A stretch of DNA of 64,000 bases from Balanoglossus misakiensis. Its lineage: Eukaryota; Hemichordata. A program made the translations under genes and the position numbers. The notes beneath the pieces are model-generated. The model was not told where the DNA came from, did not search any database, and saw nothing but the letters and a program-made list of their open reading frames with translations. The stretch spans positions 5,456,001-5,520,000 of the forward strand of contig CM082577.2 of NCBI GenBank assembly GCA_040954595.2, given 5' to 3'. Positions 20,401 to 33,052 of the stretch are shown piece after piece. Every line of letters starts with the position of its first letter. Position 1 is the first letter of the stretch.

Positions 20401-23400
20401 TCTCTGTCAGGCTCTTCTCAACCCTCTCCCAGGACGAAGACTGGGTGGTGAAGGTGGCCTGCAGGTTCTCGATCTGTCTAAGCAGTGGCCTTGTGGCTGA
20501 AGTCAAGAAAATAACCATATGAGTTCAATTAGACAGGTGGGTACCACTGACTTTTGCTCTTGCAAACATTTTGAGATGACAACTAGTAAAATGCAACATT
20601 TTCTGTGCAAAATTTTGGCCACTCATTTTAGCAGTGTGAAAGTTTACATCAAAATGAATATACTGTCCCTCACCAGCTGTGACACTTTGGCTGAGTTCTT
20701 GGTTTCTGTATTCAGCTTCTTGAAGTCGCTGCTGTAAATCGACAATTTCTTGCCTGAGATTGTCTTCTTTCCTGGCGTACTGCTGCTCAGCTCTGGTCAT
20801 ACTCATCCTCAGGTCATTCACCTTATGAGAAAAAAACCCATAGCAAACGATCAGGCAGGGTAGAAACCATGACAACTGGAACAATCTCCTAGCAAAGTGT
20901 TGGGTCAAGGGTTGTACGGGTTACCATAGGCGTCCCATATGATACAGTTGCCAGCAACAAGTAAAATTGGAAGCAAAGTGTAACTGATAAAATGTACATC
21001 ACTGAAAACAAAGTGGTTGTTATTTTGTATAACACTGTACATCATGGCCAACAATGCATTGTTACTTTTCACCACTTGGGCAGTTCAGACAACCATCCTC
21101 TTTTAAATTACCCGTGACGTACACACACAACTTACCTGGATAGCCAGACCCTCTTGTTCGTACTTTGCTTCTTGTTGGGCTTTCTCTAGGGCAAATCTTG
21201 TCTCCTCTTTCGCACTCATCTCTGCACTCAGCTGGGCTTCCTGGATTTTACTTTCTTTGGAGGCTATGGTCCTGTGTAACTCTGCGATCTCCCTGATCAC
21301 AAACAAAAACAGAAACAAGATAATTTTTAATTTCTTGGGGGGGGGGGGGGTACACGTTCTGCAAACAGAAGTAGTTTGAAATATCAACACTGCCACAGTT
21401 TTTCTTACTTGTACGATGCATCCAATGCAGACTGGGTACTTCTGACTTTTTCTTTGGCATCTTCAAGGTCGCTTGACAGCATGATGATTTGTTTCTCCTG
21501 TTTTTCAACAGCCGCATTCAACTTGGAAATGCCATCTGAAATGTGGGTAGTTTTAAAGTTATCAAAACTATAATGATATCATAGTAAAGACACAGAGACA
21601 ATCACACAGACACACACACACGCATGCATGCATGCACACTAATCAAAACCCCAACTCTGTCTTACCTTTCTGTTTCTTATCAATGTCTTCCTTAGCATCC
21701 AACACATCTCTCAAATGCGTTCCTTCATTTTGGGAGTCATCTAGCTGCTTCCTACGAAACAGGGATCACAGTGAAAGACTGATTAAAAGCTTTCATCCAA
21801 GTGATTGAGAAACACTATGTTAATTGAAGCCAATTATGAATAATTCATGTATTCGATTATACCATTCAGGAAATACCATGATCCTGAAAATAATTGTTTA
21901 CTTTATATTTGATAACTAATAGGTTAGATACTGCATGCATTTTCAAAGTTAAAAGTCATTACAGGCTTGGTTGAATTGATCAGGACAGCTCCGTACAAAC
22001 GTAGAATATGCAAAAAACTTCACACCTCATCTACATATACCGGTACTTCACATAGTCTTCTGAAGACATCACCATTGTTCTTATCCGAGAAAACACAGAA
22101 ATCCTTTGCAAAACATCCAGCATTCTTTTTCTCAAGTTTTATTTCCCCTATTAGGTTTAAATCCAGCTACAACATAGCATAAAAGGATTCTCCTTCCACT
22201 TGACCCACCCCCATTTCCATAAGGTAGGGACAAAGGGAAAGGGCACTGCACAGCTACATCAATATTTATGAGAAGACTACAAGGCATTTCACTACCAGTA
22301 TGTTACAATGGATTATACATATCAATGGCTGTTTATGACTTTCACTCTTCTTATTGTGTACATTCTTGCATTAATATACTTCCGATTACTTTGTTATTGC
22401 CGACAAAATAAAATTGGTATTTCACTGTTGATATGCGAATGAGATATAAAGTGGTCCCTGTTTATTGTGTTTTTAAAATTATCTGTGGTTTAAAATTGTC
22501 TGCTATCACAATCAACACTAAAAATAACTATCAATGAACACATGTTACACAAGTTTAATTCTGTTTTGAAAATTTGCAATGCTGTTACACGGTTGTTAAA
22601 TTTTACACCAAGGCCACTTAACCCAATGTAACTCAACTCTGCATAACTATTATATGCAACCTGGCCAATTTGCCGACTTCTCAAGTGTGTCATGTATGGT
22701 GCTTTGCTCTACGTGAAATCATGACTTGACAGCCACACATTTGGGAAAACATTAGCAATGATAACACAACCCCGAAACTAAAGCAACAGGATACATAGCA
22801 GAGATGAATGAGGTTTGTAATGACTGATGTCAAACAGAGATGAACTCACTTCAGCGATTTGATGAGTGCTTCATTCTCCTTCTCCTTGGCTCGGAGCTTC
22901 TTGATGATGTTGGAATTCTGGAGCTGTTGCTTGGACAACTTCTCTCCTTCCTGCATCAGTCCGTCGATCTGTTCATCCTTCTCCTCCAACAGCCTGGCAA
23001 ACTTTTCATCGTTTGATCTGAAGAAAGAAGGGGACAAGACGACAAAACAATGGAGTCAGCCATGTTGGACTGCACTGCAAAACAAATTTGATTTGCGCAT
23101 ATGGGATATCTAGGCCCTCATGTTAGACTGTCCACAATTCATCTCAATGATAAGTTGTAGATTTAGTGGAAAGGAAAACAAAGTAACTAAAAAATATGAG
23201 ATCATTTATCCATTCGACTTCTGATAATCAGACAATTTTCGCCAACAAAACGTCCATAAGACGACCTTTCATTTCATTTCACACACGATTCCGTAAAAAG
23301 CACTGCTCTCTGCCAGTCATCTGGAAACTGTACATACTTGTCATGCAACTGTTGGTAGGTGATCTGAACTTCTTTCTTCAACATATCTCTTTCCTGAAAT

Positions 23401-26400
23401 CACATCAGAACGCTTTCGTTGTAAAACAGTAAATTGCACATTTCATGCAAGCCGATAATGTACATCTCATGCAAGCCAACACAATGTACAATGAAACTCA
23501 GACAAGGATGAATTCTATGCTATACTGCACTGACCAGAACCCAGCTGACGATACCATATATAACGTACAAATACAGGTCAAATTTTTCTGACATAGTGCA
23601 ATATAGAAAGCATTATGTGCACACATCATATGCAGTGTTCTCCCAAGGAATATGTTGGTTAATTTGAACAACAACATAACTGTTATGATAATGAGTTGTT
23701 ATTGTTTTTCCCCAAAGGGGAGAGCACTGATGAGAATGGAGCTGAGGCACTTGAGAAGTGGATCTCCCAGTGTGATTTACCTTGGTCATGGACTGTAATT
23801 TCCTCTCCATTGTGGTCAGTCTCTGTGTGAACTCCTCTGTCACAACATTGAGATCTTCCAGCTCTGCCTCTCGGGCCTCTTCCGACTGTTTTAGTTGACT
23901 GCAGAGAAAAAACACAAAAACAAAATCAAAATCGGAATTGATACCCACCAACAGTGTGAAGTATGGCCATTCAAATGCTAATCTCTGGCCCTCCCAAGCT
24001 CTAATGGGATACAGTAATCAAATTGCTCAGTATTGTTGTAGGAGACCTTTGCAACTAAAATATGTTACATACACATCATAGATACATGAGAGTGCTGCAA
24101 CAACAAACAAGATATCGCTTTCCACTTTGAACCTTGTGGGAGTTTCACCCTGTAGCTATTTTGACTTCAAGCCAATACATGCTACACTGCAAACTATTTC
24201 CACCTTGCAATCTAAATGTATACCGAACTTTGCAAACTTTTTCTTAACCTACAATTAATTGTAAACTATGCTACGTTGCAAAGTATATTGCAAACTACAG
24301 CTGAACTATGTTGCAGACTGTGTCGTGTTTAAATGGCAACCTCAAGGTCATTCTCTCAAAGACACAACATACAAAACCCAAAAGTTAGTAGGAGATTAAA
24401 AGTAAAAGTAAAAGTTGGCAGAATCTTACTTTCGTAGAATGTTGTTGTCTTCCGCCAGGTCCACATTGTCCTTGCTCAAAGACAAAACTTGGCTTTCCCT
24501 CGCTTGCAACACTTCAGCCATCTCAGCCAATTTCTGAAAACGACCACAGTCGAATCTGGTTATAGGGTCTGAAACATAGTGTGAATGTCTAGACTTCTAC
24601 TGCTCATCAGTATGACTGCATTGGTATACCAAGAGGAACCCTCCAGTATTAACTGACAGGGGAACCCTGGTAACATTTACCTGGGTACGGCCCTTAACAA
24701 AATCACTCTTCGAGAAACGTATGCCACACTTAAATAAAATTTTTGGTACAACCAAATTTTCCTTTTTAACATTAGACCAACATCAGATAATGGTGACCGC
24801 CTTACAACAGGTTGATGATCAATCGCAGAGATTTCATCAACTGAATCAGCAACTTCTCTGATGTGATGATCTGCTGTACAACTCATCCCACCTACCAGAA
24901 GTGAGTTTCATACATGAACAACAAAATGACTGGATCACACCCACAATACATGGAGCTGCTCAAAAAAAAACCAACAACAACACAACCTACCACTGATTGA
25001 TCACTGGAGAGAGCGACTCCACAGAATTTGATCAAAGGAACTGGACACAAACAAAACCTACCAGTGACCAGATCAGTTTCATATGCAAATGTCCAAACAG
25101 CTGATCACCCGGCCAATCAGGGACCGGTTGCAGGTGCAAATGCCAAGTGGCCGATCAGCTGACTGGGGGGAGGTCCAGCCATTCTTACATAACATTACAA
25201 CTATAGGTGGGCAGACTGGAAGCAAATAATTGGCGCTAAGTATGCCAATTGGCTGTAATTACTACTTCACAATGAGGTGTGAAAGGTGTTTTTGCTGGGA
25301 AGTATATGTCAACACATTCCCTTTCCCTTTCTTTGATGTCCTGGGGAATGACAACCTGGTAGGGACCAGCTGCAGGGGGTACACATGACAGAATCTAATT
25401 AGCCAAAGGGCAAAGACAATATAACAATAGATGGAAAAACAATACAGTTCACACTGACTGCATAATGATCTTCTAAAGGTATGCAAATGACTGAAGAAAG
25501 TGGTTGTTATTTTTTTTTGCACGGAGGATGAATCAGGTGTCAGATTCACTGTAATACTCAAAAAAATTAAATTTATCATACTTAGATATATTTACTTGGT
25601 CAACATGTAAGAATCAATTTCATTCCTTTTTTTAATTTTAAACTGATTTTTGTATGAGTTGTGAGGCAAAGGCCAGTTGTAAGCAAAATTAGCACAGAAG
25701 CATTTGCACAATTCTGGTACAATGCAACAGAATGACAATTTGGTATTAAATACATTTTTGAGTTGCTTGATTGGTTGAAATGCACGAAATTCAGTCAAAT
25801 TTTATCTCTTAAATAAAACCCACAAGGTTATATGTTTGGGGATTCAGAAATTTCCAAACGTTAAAATCATCCTGTTCAATACCTAGCAGTTTTACTGTTG
25901 ATATCGCTGTCAAAAATTACTATCAGTCATTCAGATTTTGCATTACACACTTCTTTCTTGATACAAAGTACAATGTGATTGATGATATCGCTATACAAAT
26001 TTATAATCAGTGATTTGGATTTTACATGACGCATATCTTTTTTTTCAAACATTGTACAACGTGATTTATTTTTTTATATTTATGCAAATGTGACTTCCTT
26101 TCTGTAATGCTCACACAGCTGTTACACGGTCAGTGGGTTAGAGCGCAGAGCCATTAAAAACCCGGTCGGCAAAAAAAAATATCGCATAAACCCAACAATG
26201 CGCGTTTTCTACAGCAGAGATGAAACCTGAAAGTTTTGTTAACCCTCACACAGCAAACAGAACACACAACAACTGTGACCCCTCAAAAACATGAATATCA
26301 GGCATGTAAATCAGAGTATAAACCAACTTTGTAGACAAAATTTTGCCACTGAGTATATTTAACGAGTGGTAGAATAGCAGACCATAGCTGGTTAATGGCC

Positions 26401-29400
26401 AACTCAAATACACATATCAACAACTGTTACACTGTTATATCAATATCACTCAAGACTTGAACAGTACAGAGCCAGACAGAGCAACGTTTCACAATACTAA
26501 ATTATTTTGATTTGTGTACAGTTGTGGGGTGGGGGGTCGGAGAGATGACAAATGCAGTGTCTAAGAAATGTCAAAATATTATTTTTTAAATATAGGGAGC
26601 ACGACATTACAGAGAGTTCATGCTGTTCCATATTTGTCGTGACCTCCTACGTGGAGAGTTTATTTTAGTGCATTTTATTTCAGCAAATACATATATATTT
26701 CGAGTTTCAACTAGCAGATTAATGTTATCAAAAGCCAAATGTCACGCAGCCTGCATCATGCTGCAGGTGTCACTAGTGGATTCTTTTCGGCAACAAAAAA
26801 CATGGGTGTACATTTTGAAAAAGCTTGTACTTGTAAGTTGACATGTTGGTTTCATGTCTGTCTCTTGACAAGCATTTTAGGAGAGCTTGTAGATGTTCTC
26901 TGGGAAGGCTGCACAGACATACATTGAAACATACCTCTAAAAACTTTTCAGATTGTTGAGTCTCGGTAGATTGGTGACTTTCATCACATACACCATCAGA
27001 ATCCTTACCAGACAGCAGATATAACGCAGAGATATAAGAAGACAAAAAATGACATTACTCCAATCCCCCTCAACAAAATCTAAATGACAAATCACCAAAA
27101 GCATGTCATCACAAATGGTAGATTGCATGACCAAACACCAAAACCACACCAGACCACACCATGTACAATTATTGTTGGCATGCTTGAGAATAGGCTCTGG
27201 ACAAGTATGTATCAAACAAAATGGCTGCTGGGCAGCCATACTGGATTGCACTGCACTGCAAAACAGATAAATGCCTATATGGCCAACCTGTATAAAGCAC
27301 CCCTGAAATACAATGTATGTCCATAGGAATAAGTGGCAACAACAACTCAGCTAGAGATTTCTGTCTTGTTAGTGCCAGACAGACATTTTTGGTCATTTGA
27401 CATTGAAAACTGCTGAACCAGGCTAGACAGTTCATTATGCTATCCTTATACATTGTGTACAAGTTGACAAAACCAGATTATAGAAAAATAATAATAATAT
27501 GAAGTTTCCTTCAACCAGGCAATAAAATCTTGTCTATTTGCCCGTTTAACCCTACGCAGGGATTTTGGGGTGGGAGGCAGATGGGGGCGGGAGAATACCA
27601 AATTCCAACTTTTTACCAAAGTTTCTAAATTAACAAGCGCAATACTCTTCAAGAAAAATCATGGCACATTACCTTAGAACCAATAATACAAAAAATGTGG
27701 AAATGAAAAATTGAATGGAAATGAGTCTACCTTCAGTAGTTTTTCTGATTTCACTGCATCTTCGGGATCAAATTTGTCATCATTGCCGACTCCTTCTGCA
27801 TCCTTTGGTGGGTGATCTAAACCAAATGATGGTAAAAAAATTGATGGTCTAGGTACATGAATTGTGATCATCAATATCATTGGTTTTACAAGCATTCAAA
27901 TTGGTCACATACAAAACACGTTCTGTATAGCTCAAAATGTGACAATACCAGAGCAAGGATTCAACAAAGATTTCAATTTATTTCTTATTCTACTTGATGT
28001 CTTACCGTGGTCTTGGCCCTCTTGAAGACTGTCCTTTTCCAGTGGTTCTACAGAATCTGGCGTGATCTGTACCTCTTTCACGGAATCCATACTGGCAGAG
28101 CTATCCTCCTGTGATCGGCTCATCATGTCATCTTTTTCCGCTTCCAGGGCGGATGGACTGGAGTCGATGTTGAGGAGGGTCGTTTCTGTCAACGTCTTAT
28201 CCATGTACTCTGTGTCTTCCTCCTCGTCATCCGCCGATTCTTTCAGACTGCCCTCTTCTCCGCTGCTGTACTTGGGAATATCGCTGCTGCTGGTGTCCGT
28301 CGGGGAAGTCCTCTGGGAAATGTTGATGGAAGCGTCAGCCAGCATGGCCGGAATGTCCGCGTCGCAACTCGCGTCGAAGTGGACGCTCTCGTGAAGTTTG
28401 TCCTCCGATATCACACTGAACTCGCTGTCGGAGGGACTGCGCTTGCCGTTTCCCGGACTGATTGGGAAGTGTTTGGGCGAGGCGCTCTCCGGAGAGCTGC
28501 CACTGACGTTGGTGGAGGGTGCGCTGCCATTGATGTCGCTGATGACGACAAAGTCGCTGTCACTTCTGGAGGAGCTTTGGTCGTCTGTCGTGTGCCCCTC
28601 AGAGGAGTGATCAGACTTGGAGTCCCCTTCGTGTCCTTTCTCTCTTTCGTGTTCTCTCTTCTCTTCGTGTTCCCCATGACCTTCCTCCGTGACCTTCACA
28701 GTTTTGTCATCATCGGTTGCCTCAATTGTAACAGCAATCCTGGCTGTATCTGTTTCCCTTGGCAACTGTTCACTGTCATCACTCGGCCTGTCTGTCTTTT
28801 CTTCTCTGTCCACATCTTCAACCTTGACCTTATCTTCTTCGCTGTCATCCTTTCCTCCTAGATCATCCGATGACGACTTTGTGTCCAAGGTCTCGTCAGC
28901 TCTCACATCCTCATCACTGGCAACAGTTTCTTCCTTGGCCTCATCAACACTCTCCTCAACTTCTTTCTCAGCCTTTGCATCAATCCCCGAATCAACATCA
29001 TCTCCCACTTCAACGTGCTTTTCCTCTTTCTCCGTAACATCTTCTTCCTGTTTCATTTCAGGCGTCCCATGTTCAACTGTAGTACCTGTTTGAGAAGTAC
29101 TGTCTGCATCATCCTGTTGCTTGGCAACAGCATCTTCTGCGACCTTAGTCCTCTCATCCCCCTCTGTGACTTTCTCACTCTCTGCCCCGGGCTGTGAAGC
29201 CCCTGAGTCTTCCGTTTTTGCAGGACTCTCTGTTTGCTTGGACCCCCACACTTTTCCAGCCAGGCCAAAGCCAAAACCTTTCTTTGCGAAAGCTGGACCA
29301 CTGGAAGTCTTGGCAGTCTTTTTTGGTGAAGGTTTCTCATCCTCTGCAGATGTGTCTAAAAAAGCGCCCCAGAAGCTTTCCCCATCCGAGGAAGAATTTC

Positions 29401-32368
29401 TGGATTTTGGTGTTGCTGTTAGCGATCTGGATTTGCCTTTTAGGTTTTGTGGTGTTCCTGTCTGTGTGTCAGATTTTCCTTTGTCACTGCTGGATGATGG
29501 AGAGTCTGAAAGAGAAGTCAAAAACTTTTCAAGACCAAGAAATACAAAGTGGCTCAGTATTCTGCTGCTAGAGAGAAACCTGAAGGGCAAAAGTCTGTTT
29601 TCATCACAGTAAACTAGGGGTTATATTCCTTTCCCAGTATTAAAGGTTATGGGGATATATATTCAGTCCTGTAGCAAATCTTGACACTGGACTATTTCAA
29701 AGCATGCGTATTCCCTCACCTATCCCTGGGCCTTGTACCATTAGAGGGTTTCCAGGTGGGAAGGATACAATGGGATTAGGGTTGGTTTAGCTGGTGAGGA
29801 AAACGCTTCGACACAAAACCCATGCTAGTCTGTATCTTTATCAGATCAACATGAAACACTTTAAAACCCACACTTAATTTAACAATGACGTTCCATCGGA
29901 ACTCAAACAGGGTACCCTTGCAGATGCTCCTCAAGCCACCAGTAGTTTCTACGACAACCTACCTTCCTCTTCGACAAAGGCATTATCGTCATCGTCAGCA
30001 TCATCATCATCATCTGAATGAGCTTTGTTTTCTGCATCGTTAGTGTCTACAGTTTCAGTGGGAGCCTGAAATGTCTCTTTGTCTGTTGCAAATTCATGAA
30101 AACTACGGAATTACAAAAAAGCACCAGAAGGAAACCCGACCAAAACAGTCACCACTGATTTGACTATCATGAATCACATTAATGCCTTTCAACAACAAAC
30201 TGGTAATTGGCAACACCAAAACTCCTCCTTCCGAACTAAGTCCTTCACTTGTCTGAACTTCTGGGCTGACACTGACCTTCCACCACACCTATTGATTGGC
30301 CCAGTGCAAACAAAGCTCACAGTTAGGAAAACATTTCCTGTGCAAAGAACATCAGAGTAATTTACATATTAAGAACTTTATCATGATGCAAGAAAAGTAT
30401 ATGTACATGTACAAACCTAGGATGAGTTTGTCAGGTGAAATGGGAATAGAACTTGGCAGTGATTCCAAAGAGTGCTTGGCTGTTCAGGATGTGAACAAGA
30501 AGATTAATTTGCGAGGAAAACAGATGCAGCATTATGAAGAGTAACATACGCATAAAAGAAAATTAGGTTAACCACTGCTGGATTGAATAGGCAGCTGCTG
30601 ACATGCGAGTACCTGTATCAAATGAAACATTTACAGGCATGTGAATATGTATGCAACTCTTGAAAGTAAGTGTGCAAAGTGTATAAATTAAAGAATGATA
30701 ACACTAGTTACTAGATACAATTATTTATCACATGCCAAGCATCAATACTCATGCAAATCATGCTCTTCATTACAAGATGGCTTTTTGAGCATTGATTAAA
30801 ACAAATTCTGGGTGAAGTAAGGATAAAAATCATAGTACAGGACAGACAGACAGACTGACTGACTGACAAAGTCAACCCCATCTACAAGTACCCCTTCTGG
30901 ATTTTATCGAGCGGGACTAATGAAAATCTTGTAAAATCCATAGCCACATCCAACCAACTTGTAACGTATTATTCCTACTTATTAAACATGCCAGCTGTTA
31001 CTAATACCCTTACAGACACCACCCAACCAAATGCATGGATAAGCGTCAGAGTTTGCATAATCTAGTGGTGTTCCTAAAATGTCGCTATTAGGCCGGTAAA
31101 AATAATTTTATGCAAGCAGATTCATTTGCACTGAGTTGTGTAGTTTGTGTGTTGATCAGTTTCATGTTTTGTTGTCTTGCTTTAACATCAAGAGACACAT
31201 GGAGAGGATTCTTGTGACAAAATAATGTAAATTTTACCAAAACCACACATTCTGCAGTCCCCACCTCTCCCCTCTATAGTCTTTGCATCTATTGAAGAAA
31301 TAAATTACACGGGTGGTCGACATTTACAATTCTGCAGTCTGATCACGATTCTTGTCGGAGCACCTTCAGGTGATCTTTTTTCAACCATGCCACGTATGTA
31401 TCAAGTTTATTTATAGGATCCAATCAATGCTGGGCCTGATCCAAAAATCACAATAATTTCAGAAAACGAAACCAATACCAATTTGGACTATAAAATGTGT
31501 CTTCACGCAGGAAATGTTTGTGACAAACCAATTAAAAAAAATAAACAATTATTTTTTAATTCAGAAAAAGCTTGTGACTGATCCGACTATGACATTTCCT
31601 ATTATAGAACATACAGTAGAGTTACAATACATTTTGTATTGCACTGTTTGAAGTTTCTCACCAGAGGTGTCTCGCAGCAATTCTAAAATACCTGGTTTCC
31701 ACATGGACATTCATTCAGTTTACCAACACTAAGAAAACCACAGTGTTTGATTCATAACATTGCTACAGCCTTACCCTACTGGCAATGTTTGAGACACACT
31801 ATATTTAACCAGTCTTCCCCGTCTACAACATGCAGAAATATTATGAAGGCTAGAACCAATCCCATAGTCCTGATGCAGCTCCACATTCAAAATAGGTGTT
31901 TACCCACCTGTTGCGTGTCCTGCTTCCATTGACGCTATGAGCAACTTTTTGCGCGCTAGATAAAATTGGCAGATATACATAAAATCCTTTCAAGTATTTT
32001 TAAAAATAAATTCCCAAATATTACATGGAAGACCCCAAGTGCCAGTGGTTGTCATGCCACAGATTACTAGCGTTGTAGTACTATTTAGTTGAAACGTGTG
32101 GACATTGTAAGAACGTCCCTATATCCACCTCGTTTTCAAATGTTCGGCAACAACATGTACACTGGACTAATCCAGAAGCCATGTTCTGTTATGTCTGACA
32201 TAGGTCTTCTGCAGGAAAAGTGCCAACGTGATAATTATTTTGTAAACATGTAATTGACTAGTTACCTTCATCTTCTTGTATGTCAAGAACTTTGTCGATG
32301 GACTTTTGGGCGTTGCTTAACGCCGACTTGGCGAAATTCGTTAGTCCGGCGCCGTCAAACCAGCTCAT
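17453..32368 (-). CDS. TMF1: TATA element modulatory factor 1 (TMF/ARA160), Golgi coiled-coil protein
   Basis: Twenty coding exons (5' to 3'): 32368-32266, 30082-29963, 29505-28006, 27816-27731, 27003-26935, 24533-24430, 23898-23781, 23393-23338, 23017-22850, 21751-21666, 21535-21409, 21292-21136, 20821-20674, 20496-20202, 19988-19826, 19359-19222, 19039-18899, 18640-18515, 17916-17806, 17479-17453. The product is about 1280 residues (human 1093). The N-terminus MSWFDGAGLTNFAKSAL and DKVLDIQED match human TMF1. Residues 35-574 are acidic and Ser/Thr-rich, encoded mainly by the 1.5-kb exon 3, and include an Asp run. From about residue 600 the protein is coiled coil, with GLMQEGEKLSKQQLQNSNII, TRPLLRQIENLQATF and QMYGEKAEEAEEL. 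Known role: a Rab6-binding golgin-like tether, first described as binding DNA and androgen receptor. The exon 27003-26935 (acceptor GTAAG, weak) is the least certain. The final 27-nt exon encodes IEELLKSK and the stop. Confidence 0.9.
18030..18167 (-). repeat. Dispersed repeat, copy B (TMF1 intron)
   Basis: Reverse-complement orientation relative to copy A: starts TGTCTCTATAGAGGTAACCC and ends GAAATGGAGGGTT on plus. It lies in the TMF1 intron between exons 18640-18515 and 17916-17806. It differs from copy C at only a few positions. Confidence 0.8.
19592..19728 (-). repeat. Dispersed repeat, copy C (TMF1 intron)
   Basis: Third copy of the approximately 135-bp repeat, in the TMF1 intron between exons 19988-19826 and 19359-19222. 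It has the same orientation as copy B. The sequence similarity with copy B ends abruptly at TGTCTCTATAG on one side and GGAGGGTT on the other, which defines the element boundaries. Confidence 0.8.
21603..21636. repeat. CA / CATG microsatellite
   Basis: A (CA)n run followed by GCATGCATGCATGCAC in a TMF1 intron. The CATG part is alternating purine-pyrimidine and self-complementary. Confidence 0.7.
30841..30867. repeat. GACA/GACT tetranucleotide microsatellite
   Basis: Three GACA units followed by four GACT units, inside TMF1 intron 1. Confidence 0.7.
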
Positions 32369-32937
32369 TTTGTTTGAACGCAGCGAACCCTGTGAGTGAC
32401 ACGTACTCGGTTTTGTGGAATCTCACGCAAATGGTAAATCTGGTGTTATTTCACTCCAGCTGATGCTGACTTCGTGTGCACGTCAGCCATTTTGAATACT
32501 AATAGCTGACAGTCTCAGACAAGTCCATAAAATACACAGAATTACAAAAAGACGTTTTCGATTTCGTCGCTTATTTTTACTGTTTAATTACATTTATTGA
32601 ACAATTAAATTGTGTCATTATCAATAATAATCATACTTAACAGATGGATACACTCATAACATAGCCTTGCATATTCTAATGCTTGGGACGAGGGAACGGA
32701 TGGTGACGTCATCTGCCAATGAATGGACACGCAACGCAAACGCTTTGGCGTAGTAAATATGACTGTACCAAGCAAACTTGGTTCGCGCAAAACCAAATGG
32801 AATTTTGGCAGCTTCACCGCACACTAAACCTTCCATTCAACTTGTGAACCAGTGTCATCTCCTAATGCATCCATGATCACATTTTTTCCACGTGTGTTTG
32901 GGGTTCCTATCGAAAAGATCGTTCCTGTCCTCCGTGC
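32369..32937. promoter_or_regulatory. TMF1 upstream region
   Basis: This segment between the TMF1 start codon and the tRNA gene must hold the TMF1 promoter and 5' UTR on minus. An ACGTCAGCCATTTTGAATA stretch near 32479-32497 joins a CRE-like ACGTCA to a YY1-like GCCATTTT. There is no TATA box and no other gene. Confidence 0.4.
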
Positions 32938-33052
32938 TCCCCAGTGGCACAATCGGTTAGCGCGCCGTACTTATATGACAGTACCTGGTCGTGTGTATAC
33001 GCTCTGTTATTGAGTAATGCGGAGGTTGTGAGTTCGAGCCTCACCTGGGGAA
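32938..33052 (+). tRNA. tRNA-Ile-TAT: tRNA-Ile (anticodon UAU) with a 41-nt intron
   Basis: A full cloverleaf can be drawn. The acceptor stem TCCCCAG pairs with CTGGGGA (7 bp). The D arm is GCAC/GCGC with one A-C mismatch. The anticodon stem is CCGTA/TGCGG with one T-G pair, with loop CTTATA..A and anticodon TAT. The T arm is GTGAG-TTCGAGC-CTCAC, with discriminator A at 33052. The intron lies after position 37, about 32976-33016, in the canonical site. Spliced length is 74 nt. The body closely matches human tRNA-Ile-UAU, which also carries an intron. It decodes the AUA codon. The CCA at 33053-33055 is probably chance. Internal A and B boxes are intact. Confidence 0.93.

Noticed and set aside
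26125-26170. tRNA-like sequence with GGGTTAGAGCGC
   Set aside because: Only an A-box resemblance. No cloverleaf can be folded and no T arm is present.
28062-29612. Several long open frames on plus and alternative minus frames over TMF1 exon 3
   Set aside because: They are antisense or out-of-frame shadows of a Ser/Asp/Glu-rich coding exon with stop-poor complement.
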